The notes under the pieces: generated by a model
Told to the model about the DNA's origin: nothing
Database searches by the model: none
What the model saw: the letters and a program-made list of their open reading frames with translations, nothing else
Translations under genes and position numbers: made by a program
Part shown: piece by piece, positions 23,201-35,200 of the stretch
Layout: each line of letters opens with the position of its first letter
Numbering within the stretch: the stretch's first letter is position 1
Origin: Undaria pinnatifida
Lineage: Eukaryota > Sar > Phaeophyceae > Laminariales > Alariaceae
Length of the DNA: 64,000 nucleotides
Direction: 5' to 3'
NCBI GenBank assembly: GCA_012845835.1
Contig: JABAKD010000018.1
Span: 8,471,759-8,535,758 of the forward strand

Positions 23201-26200
23201 ATGAGTGCACGCCCCCCCAACCCAGAAGGAAGTGATTCTACGATATAGGTCTCCCCCAAACAAGCGATTTTCTTTAACGAACGTTTCATGTCTGCTCGAC
23301 ACGAGGAAGGGAGGTATTAAAAAATAACCTCCATATAAATTCTTGTTTGCAAAGGACTATCGGACGATGACGCCCGGGTAGGAAGGGGCACCGCATTTCG
23401 AGAGGTACGGCCGGGAGCTGGTTTCAAAACCGGTGATTTCGGTAATGAAAGTTGGGGGGCCTTCCGTAGAACGACTCAAGACAGACACGCGTTAAGTCGT
23501 TTGGGGCTCAGCTAGACAGATGACAAACAAGCGACGTGCGATCTTGACAGCCGTCTAGTCCAGCATGGACGCGGAGCAGAACGAGTAATGTCCAACAAAA
23601 CTCCTTGCGCTGTCGACTCTCACACAAAACCTACACCATTTCTGACGTGCCCTTCGCGAACGCAGGTGTACCGAAGCCTGCTTCCGCCCTCTGGGTTTGA
23701 CGTCCAGGCCAGGATAACTGCCGCTAACAGCAACAACCCACAGGTGGTCTGTTGTTTCAGCGCATTCTCCGAAGAAACATGGGACACTGGAAAGTTCTTG
23801 GATGCTAGATGATGCACGGGCGACTTTGATGTAGCGGGTTGCCGCAGTCAAGGCTCTTGTAGACGCACACTTCCGAGGATACGTATCACTATGATGGTAA
23901 CGGTTCACAGCGATAAAAAAACGTGCGTAACTTTTTCTTTCAATTCGATCTTTCTGATTCCCTTTGAGTTTCTCCTCCTTTTTGAGGACGCTTGTGAGTT
24001 AACGACGTCCTTTAAGCTCATACAGCATAGTCAGGTGGAGGACACAACATAGAGTGATAACAACAACACTTGCCACAACAACAACAGGCCGCTGGTTTGC
24101 TTGGCGACCAAGGCCGGGCTCTGGGCCCGCGGCGGGGGGGGGAAGCTGTAGGAGGAATGGCCATGGGGGCACTTCGGGGACTGCGGGGCCTGGGCACGTC
24201 AAGACTTCCGAAGAAAACCGAGAAAACCGTGGCAGCAGCAAAGGAGTTGAACGGATTTTTGCAGGGATTCGTCGAGCAGGTGAAAAATTACTTCAGCGAG
24301 GTTAGGGTATAGTGGGGGGGGGGGTATAACGTCCACTAACACAGCTATCTTTCTTTTTTTAATATTCATCTAAAGGACACTGCAGTTGTGAGATAGAGGA
24401 TTTCCGTCGAAACTCATCATCGCAAGCTGCGTGTGACAAACGCGATTGTTTTTGTCGTGGGTGCACCGTTGCCTTAACTGGATCACACGCGAAACGTCTT
24501 CTCCCGTCATGAGCGGCAGCATGTTGTAGCGCTAAATTGTTAAAATTGTATTGTGCTGGCTGCTATGTGGTATGTGTAGCTGACGACTGTCGATCGCTTC
24601 TCCTCTTTTTGTTGTTACGGCTGTCTCTGACTATATACCTAACGGTAAGTCGGCGACTAGTTGCTACAGTGTATCACAGTTAGTTAGTTACGTGCGGAAT
24701 TTTTGAGGATTTCTGCGCCTTTGCACCTGACTGGCGCTTTTATGGCTGGGTGTGAGGTGTTTGGCAATTTATACCATGTACCAAGGTACTAATCAGTTCA
24801 GTCAGTTGGTTTTTACTTCGCAACCCAAGATATAACTATCAATAGTGATGCCTTAAAAATTACTGTCACGCTCCCGCGTTGACGGCAGAGTTTCACGCGT
24901 GAGGAGCTGACGAGGTCCTACCGACAGCCAGTATGGTGGGACCGCCTCATTGGAACTCCGCCAAACATGCGACAGGTGGGAGGGATGCACTTTTACGGTG
25001 ATCCACACTGGTGTTAATGAGCCAAAACTATTGGCACTTATCATTGCTGTTACTACATATTCTCCCGCGTCCTTTGACCGCTCTCTTGCGTTCCTCTTCT
25101 GAGCGTGGCGTGCGTGTTTTTTTTACTTGGTTTGCCGCGAAAGAGAGTGAGCCATGTACGTGTCGTAAAAACTGCACTGTAATCTAGCTCTGACTTTACG
25201 TAACATGCGTGCTTGCTTGGTTGCTGTTGCAGATGGCGACGTACCCTTGCATCTTGTACCCGGACCCCAAGAACTGGTTCACAAACGCAACTTTCCTTGG
25301 GATCGAGGTCAGTCGCCGGGCTTCGTGAAATGGTGGCAGGGATAACTGAGATAGAACGCTCCAACTCTAATTCCAAGTAGGACGCGTGCCACGCTAGGAA
25401 TGGCACGCTCTGGCCAAAAAAAGGCTGACTGGAGGCGCCCCTCGAAGAAAACAATACCTAATTTTGTTTGAATACCATTTGCGTTTTCAACACTATTGGT
25501 TGTATACCTAGAGCGTGAGATTGTTCGCCAGGTTCAACTTGAATTTCTTGTTAAAAGTCAATTTTTGGGTGAAGTACAGACTTCCTCAAGGTGTCATAGG
25601 AAAGTTAGGCGCACTCCTGCCGTAGTATACCCCCTCTGTTAAAGAGATCGGCATCCCCCATGTTCTTGATGACCGCACCCTGCTCCCCCCCCCGCCCCCG
25701 TCCGTCCCCCCTCCTTCCCTTCGCCCCCGCTACCCCGCTTCGAATGCCACTCCACACCCCTTATGCCCCTATGAACGGCCCGTAGTTAACGTTCGTTACT
25801 TGGCCCGCCATTTTTTCGCTGGCAGCTCGACCTCCCTCTGCATGAAATAACGGCTTTCGACCTGGCCCTCCCTTTCCCTCTCGGTTGTAATTCCACGCCG
25901 CGCTTTATTCCCCCATGATTGTTCCATCGGACCCTTCGTTCTTCGTTCCTTCTTTAAACGTGCTCTTGTTCCTGGCAGCTGGACCTCCTCTTGTTTTTGA
26001 CACGACGAACATTCCAGCCCCCCCCCCCCCCCCGCTCTGAGAAACCCTTTCACGCCCCTTATGCGCGTATGACAGTTCCACCGAATACTTTCCAAACGTG
26101 CTTTTCTTTTCGCCCGACAATTTTTTACTGGCAGCTGGACCTCCTCCTGCTAAACATGACGGCCTTCCACCTCTTTGACCAGACGTTTGGAGACCCCACA

Positions 26201-29200
26201 ACTTCAGCTCTCCTCACGTTTTTGCTCGACAGGTAATTTGCCAGCTTTGCGTGGATGTTTTCGATTCTTGCGGGTATTTCAGATTATCAAAAACGAGTAG
26301 TTATTGCTTTTAACTACAATGCTAGTTGCTCGCCGTCCGCATAACTTCGACTTTTGGCTTTTCTAGAGTATTTGCTAGAGAGGATGTGTTTGTGTAAGAT
26401 TCTTGACAATAATTGATTGCTGCCCGTATAACTTCAGCCCTTTCTATCTTGTTTGTTGGGTAGAAAGCTCTTGCGTTCGTTTACTTACATGTGTTTGGGG
26501 CAGCTTCTTGATGGGTTAGTTTCTCGACGAGAGTTGCTTGTGGACGCCACGATTTGAGCTCTCCTCGCGCATTTTGCTCGACAGATAACTCTCAGATTTG
26601 ATTGCATCCTCGGTATCGACTCTCGCTTGGATGTGGAAATCGGTCGGGGGCAGTGTCAATATTTCTCGAGGACTTACGCTAGAGTTTCTATAACAGAAAG
26701 TGTCCCAACAATACCTGATAGCTTAAATACTGTAAGCTACCTGGTAGTTATTTTGGTGATAGATGCAGCATTAATATATGTACACGTTTGTTTTCGGTCG
26801 TGAAAAAACGCTTTCTAACCAAATGAACACGTTATATTCAAGTGCAACCCTGTTTCAAGATCTTCAGTGAAAAAAACTCCAACGGCATTTCGAGTCATAT
26901 GCCAAATTTAGATAAAATATGCCAGGTAGGCAGTATTCGTTCTGGTTGGGCTAACAATTTACTTGGTTTATAACTGCTTTCTTTTCACACTTCTACTTTC
27001 CAGCTTCTGGACAAGCCATGGTCACAGGTGTCGTCCCTTCTTCCCCCCGGTTCTCGCGTTCAATTTTTATCGCGCATAGGGTTCGGCAATCCCGCTGCTC
27101 GTTTCATCGAGTGTTGCTAACTGACTCTCCCGCGCTTTGCGCAAGTCAATTTGTGCACGAGAAAAAGTCCCCACGAATTTATACGTGTATGCACTCGGGG
27201 GGGCCCGAACTCACGAAATTGACCTATACCAGGCTCGAGGATAACCTGATACGCCACCGGGGCGACCGGCCTCAACCATATGTAGCCCTGGTGCGACCAT
27301 AATACCGTAGATGCATTTTCGTTTGTTGCTTGATTTCATTACGGCGGATAACAGCACATACATGCCAGGTACACAAACGTATACAATACAAGGGTTCCGC
27401 ATGGGTGCCGGCGAAGCAGGGCTGCACTTCGACTTGTTCTATTCAATATTCGATGGAGAGTAAAAATCGTTACCACACAACACATAGTCTACGCGTGTAG
27501 AATAATGCCAAGATATCAATATAAACTAGCAGTGGATTAGTTGCTTCTGCCGTTTCTTGCGTGAATCCGATTCCGAGCTTCATCATACTTCGTTGGATAA
27601 ATCCGAGCCTACGCAGACTGACCCTCTCTAGTCTGGCCACGACTAGACGCTTTGAGTGCGTTTCTTGATGTTTTGACTCCACCACGCATCCAGGGCCAGC
27701 AAGGGGGTGGCCATGTATGCTGCATGTTTTCCACGTAGCCACTGAGAGGCGCGCACTGAGCCAGCTTCTGCTACACCATGGATGATAGTATCTAGATCCG
27801 AGGCTCGCAGACCGACTGTCTGTGTGCGCATAGTCTGGTCGTGGGGAGACTTGCTGACGGTATTCTGGGCGTGAAACACGGTGTCTCTGCCTTCGCCATT
27901 CAATTCATCGAATGCTATAACAATGATGCTACTTGTTGCTAACTGGTAGATAGAGTATTAGTAGTACGCAATTGCACTGAAGAATTTGGCAGTTAAGAAC
28001 TTCAGGCTCGAATTTTAGACGAAAATAAAAGAAAACATAGATTAACTGGTATGGCCTTCTTGTCTGATCGCTGGTCGCTCATTGGCCGGGGATCGTACAT
28101 AAAGTTACCGTCATCTGGAGACGATAGGGTCCCATCCCAGGATCATAATCCATCCACACATACGTACGCAACTCCAAAAACCGGGAACGAACACAGATAT
28201 CACCAGGATCAATTGATACCTCCCCGCGCAGTGTGGAATAGTCCCCAACCCCACCGACCGGCCGATCTCTGATTGGCTGGGGGTCGTATAATATAGAGAC
28301 AGCCCCACCCGGGGGCGATAGGGTCCCATCTACGGTCCAGAGGTCATTCTTTATATCTAAAAGTTAGACAAACCGGGAAATAAAACCGAGCTCTCTCGGG
28401 TCATCACCGCCCCTCACGGTGTAGAAACCCCAACTCCGTTGGCTGAAATCGCTGATTGGTTCGAGCTCCACAGCGCCGCCCGACCTTAGGAGGATGATAG
28501 AGGCTCACCAACCAATGGGGGGCAGTTCCGTCGCACACGGGGGAGATAGGGAGTCATCCCCGGTTCAGAAATCCTCTGAATCTCTACAGCTCCAACAACG
28601 CGGGAACTATGACGATGATCTTCCGGGTCGATATCTCCCGGCACGGCGTGTCAACCCCGACCCCATTGGCTTATTCGTGATTGGCTGGTAGGCTTTAACC
28701 CAATAAGCTCACAATTGTTTCGACCGACTCGGGTTTTCTCGCATGCTTTCGTACACGACAAACATTTACAATGCGAGCGCAATTCGACCAGCTAGTAGCA
28801 TGATAGGTCGCACAAAGAAGCGATTTTAAGCCTATATCAGGTTGGCGTGCCGAGCAAGCACGCTCAAGATGAGGATGAGAAACACTTGAACAGCAACAAT
28901 AGCACTAAACGCAATAAATGGAAGAATTAGAGCAATTTGTATCCAGGATTCAGCCCCCCCCGGTTATAAGCACAATTCCAAGCAAAAATGGGGTGTTCAA
29001 AGCAAACGACATAATAGATGGAACTAAGACTGGCACAGCTCGAGCATAATAACCGTGGAAAAAAAACTGAAATGAGGACAAAACAGTGCGTATTTGACTC
29101 GCGTAATGGTCGAATAATCATGAAATACTATCAACAATTCCTATCGTTTGTTTTCCTTTTCGTTTTTTTTAATGGAATTCTTGCCCACATTATCACCTCT

Positions 29201-32200
29201 TGGTTACTTATGCGAACCGAAAAAAGAGGCTGAAAATACCGACTTCATTCGCCTGTTGGGTCAAAGCCTAAATAAAGCTCGCAATTATTTTCGCGGTTTA
29301 TGGGCATGCTAGTCGCTTGCACAGGGCAAAAATTCAATTCGGAATATTTGCCCGCATAATCACTTCTTGGTCGCTTATGCGAACCCGAAAAAAGAGACTG
29401 AAAATCCCGATTTCATTCGCCTGTTGGGTCAAAGCCTAAGTAACGACCTCGCAATTATTTACGTCGTCGCAATTTGGCTAGATATTTGCATAATAGGTCG
29501 TCGCAATTTGGCTAGTTATTTGCATGATGGGTCGCGCAAAAAATCGATTTTGAGCCTATATCAGGTTGACGTGCAGACCAAGCACGCTCAAAATGAGAAA
29601 CACTTGAACAGTACCAAACGCAATATAAAAGAACGAGTTAGAGCGATCTATTACTGGCATAATACGCGTTCTTGTGGACGTATGTTGTTCGTCTTGCAGC
29701 CTTCAAATCTTCGTGCATCACATTCTTCACAACTCCTATCGTTTGTTTTTCTTTTCACTTTTGTTTCATGGAATTCTTACCCGCATTATCACCTCTTGGT
29801 CGCTTATGCGACCCCGAAAAAAGAGGCTGGAAATCCCGACTTCATTCGCCTATTGGGTCAAAGCCTAACTAACGACCTCGCAACTATTTTCGCTTTTTTT
29901 TGCATGCTACTCGCTTGCATAGGGCAACAACCCAATTAGCGATACTTGCCCGCATAATCACCTCTTGATCGCTTATGCAACCTCGAAAAAAGAGGCTAAA
30001 AATCCCGATTTCATTCGCCTATTGGGTCAAAGTCTAAGTAACGACTTCGCAATTATTTACGCGGCCGCAATTTGGCTAATTATTTGCATAATAGGTCGCG
30101 CAAAAAACGTTCGCCTATTGGGTCAGAGCCAATTTAACCTCGCAATTATTTACGCGGTCGCAATTTGGCTAGATGTTTGCATAATACGCCGCGCAAAAAA
30201 TGGATTTTGAGCATATATCAGGTTGCCTGGGAGAGGAGTTTGCAAACGATGTCATTTTGGAAATTACGCCATTTAGAATGCCATTTAAAAAACCTTTTTC
30301 CCTTGTTTTATTCGCTCAAGCTCTGCAGACGTCAAGCGAAACAAGCGCTCGAGAGTATACCATCGCAAAATTCAAAACTTTAGCAACTACCGTTTGGAAA
30401 TGACGCCAATTTTGGAATAATCACGCTCTGCAGACGCTGCAGCCGTCAAGATACAACCGAAGTCTCGAGATTGCCTCATCAAAATACAACATTTTTGCAG
30501 CTTCTCGCTTGTCTCGCTCAGCCCCGCGTTCACGTCGAGGTTCGAAATGGATAAGGCAGGGCGAGGGGCGTTGGAGCCGCCCCCCGAAGACGCTGCGCTC
30601 GAACGAAGCAATTTGACCGAGAAATTCCAGTTTCGAGAATCCCATACTGAGGTCGAGACAAAAAAAAGTCTTGACCAAATCCCTGTCCTCTCAAAAAACA
30701 AATCATTATATGTATATGTAAGTGTAGTCTACATGTGTTGTCGTAAAATACCATATTGCGCCGTCCCAGGTCGTACAGTGTAAAAATAACGCTTGCTCCT
30801 AGGCCAGAGGGAATTATTTAATGTTTAAATACTGCTGTCTCCATGTTTAGTTTTTTACACTGCCTGTCGCCCTGATCGCCTTGTGGGTCTGTATATAGTA
30901 TGGAATGTCTTGCTTTTATAGAGGCGGAGGTGACGCCCTCTACTCTCCCCGTCTTGCTCCGTACGTGTTGCTTCAGGCATAGTTTTTTCGATGTAAATAA
31001 TTTTATCCGAAAGAGGGTACTTTTTTTTTCAGAAAAATACTTTCGTTCGATATTTTTAGCACTACTTAATCAAGTCCTTTTTTTAAGTCGAGAAATGAAA
31101 AGTCCGGGAAGAACAGGATAATGCCGTAATTTGGAGCTGCACCACAGTGCTGTACTGTGTAAGGTTATAGATGGGGACACAGAGTGCCCCCTGCAGGTCT
31201 GCCAATTGAGCAGGTCCTCGGAGAGTACTCACTTTCTCTTCCTTCGTAGAGACGTTGCTTTATTCGATTCCACCAGAGCCCCGAATAGCTTCTGAGATCG
31301 GAGGCACGTGCCTCCGATCTATTTCCTAACTTTCCCGAATATAAAACGACATTATCATACTAAACCCATCCAAATGACCTCAAATTCGGATAATTACAGG
31401 CCTTTCGAGGCCGTATCTTAACACTAGCCCACCCTGATAAGTCGCATATGCAGAAATATGGGAGATTCGGGGAAACTCCGGTTCTACGAACTAGACCATG
31501 AGTCGAAGATGCGGATCCTCAAAACCCACTCCCACACCTCAAATGGTCTGGTTGTGGAGCCAGAAACACGCGAAGAAAAAGCAGTTGAAAGAAGCGCAGA
31601 TCCTACAACAAGGCAAAAGTCACCCATCAACAACCTGCCGCGTGCCGACGGTGTGGCGGGGGGGGGCAGAAAAGGCTCTACGGCAAACCAATCACAGAAA
31701 AGGTACTACGGCGAGGCGAGCCCTCGTCAATATGGAGGGGAATACAGGCGCTAACACAAGGGAGAAGTCATGCGAAAAACCTCCCAAGGGCCATCGGCAT
31801 GGCGGGGGGTTAGACGAGGAAACGACAAATACCCGGGATGGAAGGTGGCAACACCTACAGCCCCGCTAGGGGGGGAAGTGTTTAGTCGAAAAAAACAAAG
31901 TAGAACAAATAACACACAAAAGATAAAAGATGACACACAGACCCGTACATAGCCCTGTACCACGTTAAGCGCGAACAGGGTACTCTGGTCGCCCCCGGCT
32001 CTGGGCTGAGGAGGGCGTCGGCAGGGCGAAAAAAATGAACTATGACGACCTGGCGACGACGCCATATGTAAGGTTATAGATGGGGACACAGAGTGCCCCC
32101 TGCAGGTCTGCCAACTGAGCAGGTCCTCGGAGAGTACTCACTTTCTCTTCCTTCGTAGAGACGTTGCTTTATTCGATTCCACTAGAGCCCCGGATAGCTT

Positions 32201-35200
32201 CTGAGATCGGAGGCGCGTGCCTCCGATCTATTTCCTAACTCTCCCGAATATAAAACGCCAACTTTATCATACGAAACCAACCAAATGATCTCAAATTTGG
32301 ATACTTACAGGCCTTTCGAGGCCGTATCTTAACAACTGTAAGAATGAGCCTTATCGATTTACAGCAGCGTTTTTGTCACGTACCTACCATTTGATTTAGC
32401 ACTGACGTATTCGGAATTCGTAGATGGTGGCACTGTACAACACGGATGATAGCACACCCTATTGGCGTATGTGACGATACGACCTGGAGAGGTCGCAGAG
32501 ACTGGCGCTGGTCTTCTCGAACTATTACAGCAGTAGTCGAACAGGTGGTAATCCCGCCGCTTTTCTAGAACACTTCTTCCTAGAAAGTTCCGGTTCAGCT
32601 GTAACGCTCATACGTTACTTTCTAGTTCTGCTACGACTATGAGTACAGCAATTAACCTCAATGCTACTGAACATTGTCTCGATAGGTGGTAGTCTAAAAC
32701 ACCTATCCTCAACACCCCCCTCCCATGGAAAACATCCCCTCCTAAAAAAGCACCCCCTGGTATACATTTTCTGATATTTTTCGACCGTCACTTTATCACC
32801 GGGGATACGTTGAATGCCACACCCCCTTCAGACGAACACCTGAAAACATATCAAACTCCAAAGTATCACGCCCGGTTCGGCCCGATCTTCAAAGACGAGC
32901 GAAAATGAGTAATAAAACAGACTTGGAAGTCGAGCGTAATAAGCCCGCCGCAGGCGAGAAAAATGTGGAGTAAGACGTACGATTTCCTTTAGTATTAATC
33001 CCCGACTTTCTGCAACATGACGGAACTTATCGCTACAAACCAGCTCGCACCGCTACGGTGTTACGGTAACGGTATGATTTGTGCTGGGTGTGGGCTAGAA
33101 GAACGTGTTGTATCAAGCAATTTTTCCGCACGACAAGGCCTCTGGAGTGCAATCCTCGAGAGTTTCATTGTCGAATGTGGTACCGGTTGCCGTTCACCAG
33201 TATTATAGCAGAAATACTTCTTTCTGCTGCCGTCCTCGGGTTTCAAGCGTGGGCCTTACTATCACCGGCATTGCGTGGGCATGAAAGCACAAAATAGTTT
33301 CAGACCAACGCTTCTCATGCGTTAGCACACCCTTTGTTAACACCCCCCCCGTTTTGGCACATCTCCTGTAACACCCGCCTTTATTGTCACACCCCCTGCA
33401 ATTCGGCCGGGTTCTGTGGTCAAACTCCTTGATGATCAAATATACCGCTACGACACCTCGTTATCACACCTCCTGTCATCTGGCCGATTATGTTCGCACT
33501 CGATAGCAAGCGACGTCCCGTCAGCACATACCCTCAATACCACACCCCATCGTTATCACACACCCCAGCTGCGGAACTCCTGTGCATGGTGTTTATCACC
33601 GGGGGTACGCTAGTTACCACCCCCCCCCTATAAACGCACCCCCGGTGATGATATTTTCAAAGGTCTGAAAGTTATTACCGGTGTGTGCTTTCATCCGTGT
33701 TAGCATGCAAGTTGTACGAGTAAGTAGACTGCTATATTACATTTAAAGGATTTATAGGTTCCGCGCACAGATTGAGTTGCCCCGCCCGCCCCCCCCCCCC
33801 CGCCCCCGCCCCCGCTCCCTCTTGTTCAAACCCAGCCCCCCACGCCCTTAAAAACTCCGCCCTCCCCCCACCGGTTACACGACTTACAGGATACACTTGA
33901 TAAACTGATGCATTTCCTTCCAAAGCTGTCAGATTTTGTCCCCCTCAAAAACGGTTTTTATAGTTTCCGCGCACAGACTTACATCACCCTGTTGACCCTG
34001 GTACAAGCTACAATATAGTTCCAAGCAAGGGAGTCGCCGACCTATATCCTTCGTGAGGACACACACCCAGTAATACGCGCGATCGGAGTATTACACACAG
34101 CTTGCAAATATGAGTTTCGACAAAATCTTCGATCTCACAGCTGGTGGAGTGTATTTTTATTTTTATAATATTATAAAATAAAACCAGCAACACTGCTGGG
34201 CTGTGGATGCAGCATGCAGCAGTAAGAAGAGGTACTGAATACGTACAATACAATACGTGGACGGTGTTTTTTTTCATTTGTTTTTCTTTCTTTTTTTTGC
34301 ATGTATGTATGTATTAATAGTAATATTGCACATCATCAGGTACATACATACCTGATTTGATGATGCCATTGCAACAGCGTTCACCATTATTTCAGTAGTG
34401 TTATAAGGCTTAGTTTGGGTAAGCTATTGGTTAACCTTTTGCAAGTGGTCAAACGGACTAATACCCCGCTAATTTCCTTAACAAATGGCGTCGTCGACAG
34501 ACCATGGGTTTGTGGGTCGTGGGTTCGATCCCCACATGTTATAGAGTGTCAGCACGATAGAAAACCTCAACATGGTTCGGAAACGCCATGGTTCGTCGTT
34601 GTGCACAAAACGTGGGCAGGCTACATCGGCGGTAGAAGGCGGAAGCAAAACCACAAAGGCGAACACTCGTCGTACTGTAGAAAAGTGGAACAACTTGGGC
34701 GCGAGTTCAGGATCAAGGCGCCCATGAAGGTCACCGAAAACTAACAAGTGCCATACTTTGAATGCGGCAAATAAGACAGAAGGCATACTACTACGTTAAA
34801 ACGTGGTTGGGGGCTCAATGATACTGAGACTGTAAGGGAATACTTTGGGGACCACAAGGCGATAACACTGACGATACTGGTAACTACCAGGTAGAATTGT
34901 ACTGAGATATTAGGGTCCAAAGCTAATACGCGCACTAAGCGTTCACAAACAAATTCTCCAAGAAGAAAGGAGAGAAGGCTACTACGGTCGGTCGTTTGCT
35001 GCGCACAGCGATAACCACTAAGGAGCAAGCGTGCCCAGAAATACCAAGAAAGAAAACAAATAATACCCGCGTTGCATGGACGCGAAAGCGGAAGGTATCG
35101 GTTCCAAAAATTCACGAACGCCAGAGTCGGGAGGAAATACGTTCCGAAAACGCACACACTGCAGAGAGGAGGGGGTGTACGTTCCCATACGGCACATAGT

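Larger units (their letters stand above)
31158..32334 (-). mobile_element. TRIM-like LTR element with target-site duplication
   Basis: Two direct repeats, 31158-31423 (266 bp) and 32067-32334 (268 bp), begin TGTAAGGTTATAGAT and end CGTATCTTAACA. The element is bounded by ACTG at 31154-31157 and 32335-32338, a 4-bp target-site duplication. Read on the - strand, the LTR ends CCTTACA, then TA and TGGCGTCGTCGCCAGG (a primer-binding site), and the purine-rich AGGGTGGGCTAG precedes the other LTR, so the element points left. The 643-bp interior has no pol domains. Confidence 0.85.

Noticed and set aside
24070-24312. Stand-alone small ORF over the 24.1-24.3 kb exon
   Set aside because: The frame has no ATG start and coincides with a meckelin exon with splice sites at both ends.
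27380-27472. Frame TIQGFRMGAGEAGLHFDLFY ending in TAA as an alternative meckelin C-terminus
   Set aside because: Phase and sequence do not fit, while the exon at 37364 gives the family's exact C-terminal motif in phase.
28060-30230. Possible CRISPR-like array of spaced repeats
   Set aside because: Units are long, imperfect and unevenly spaced, in a spliced eukaryotic gene; ordinary tandem and dispersed repeats explain them.
34484-34545. tRNA-like text with GTGGGTTCGATCCCCAC
   Set aside because: Only a T-arm-like stretch is present, next to the TRIM primer-binding site; no A box or acceptor stem, so not a tRNA gene.
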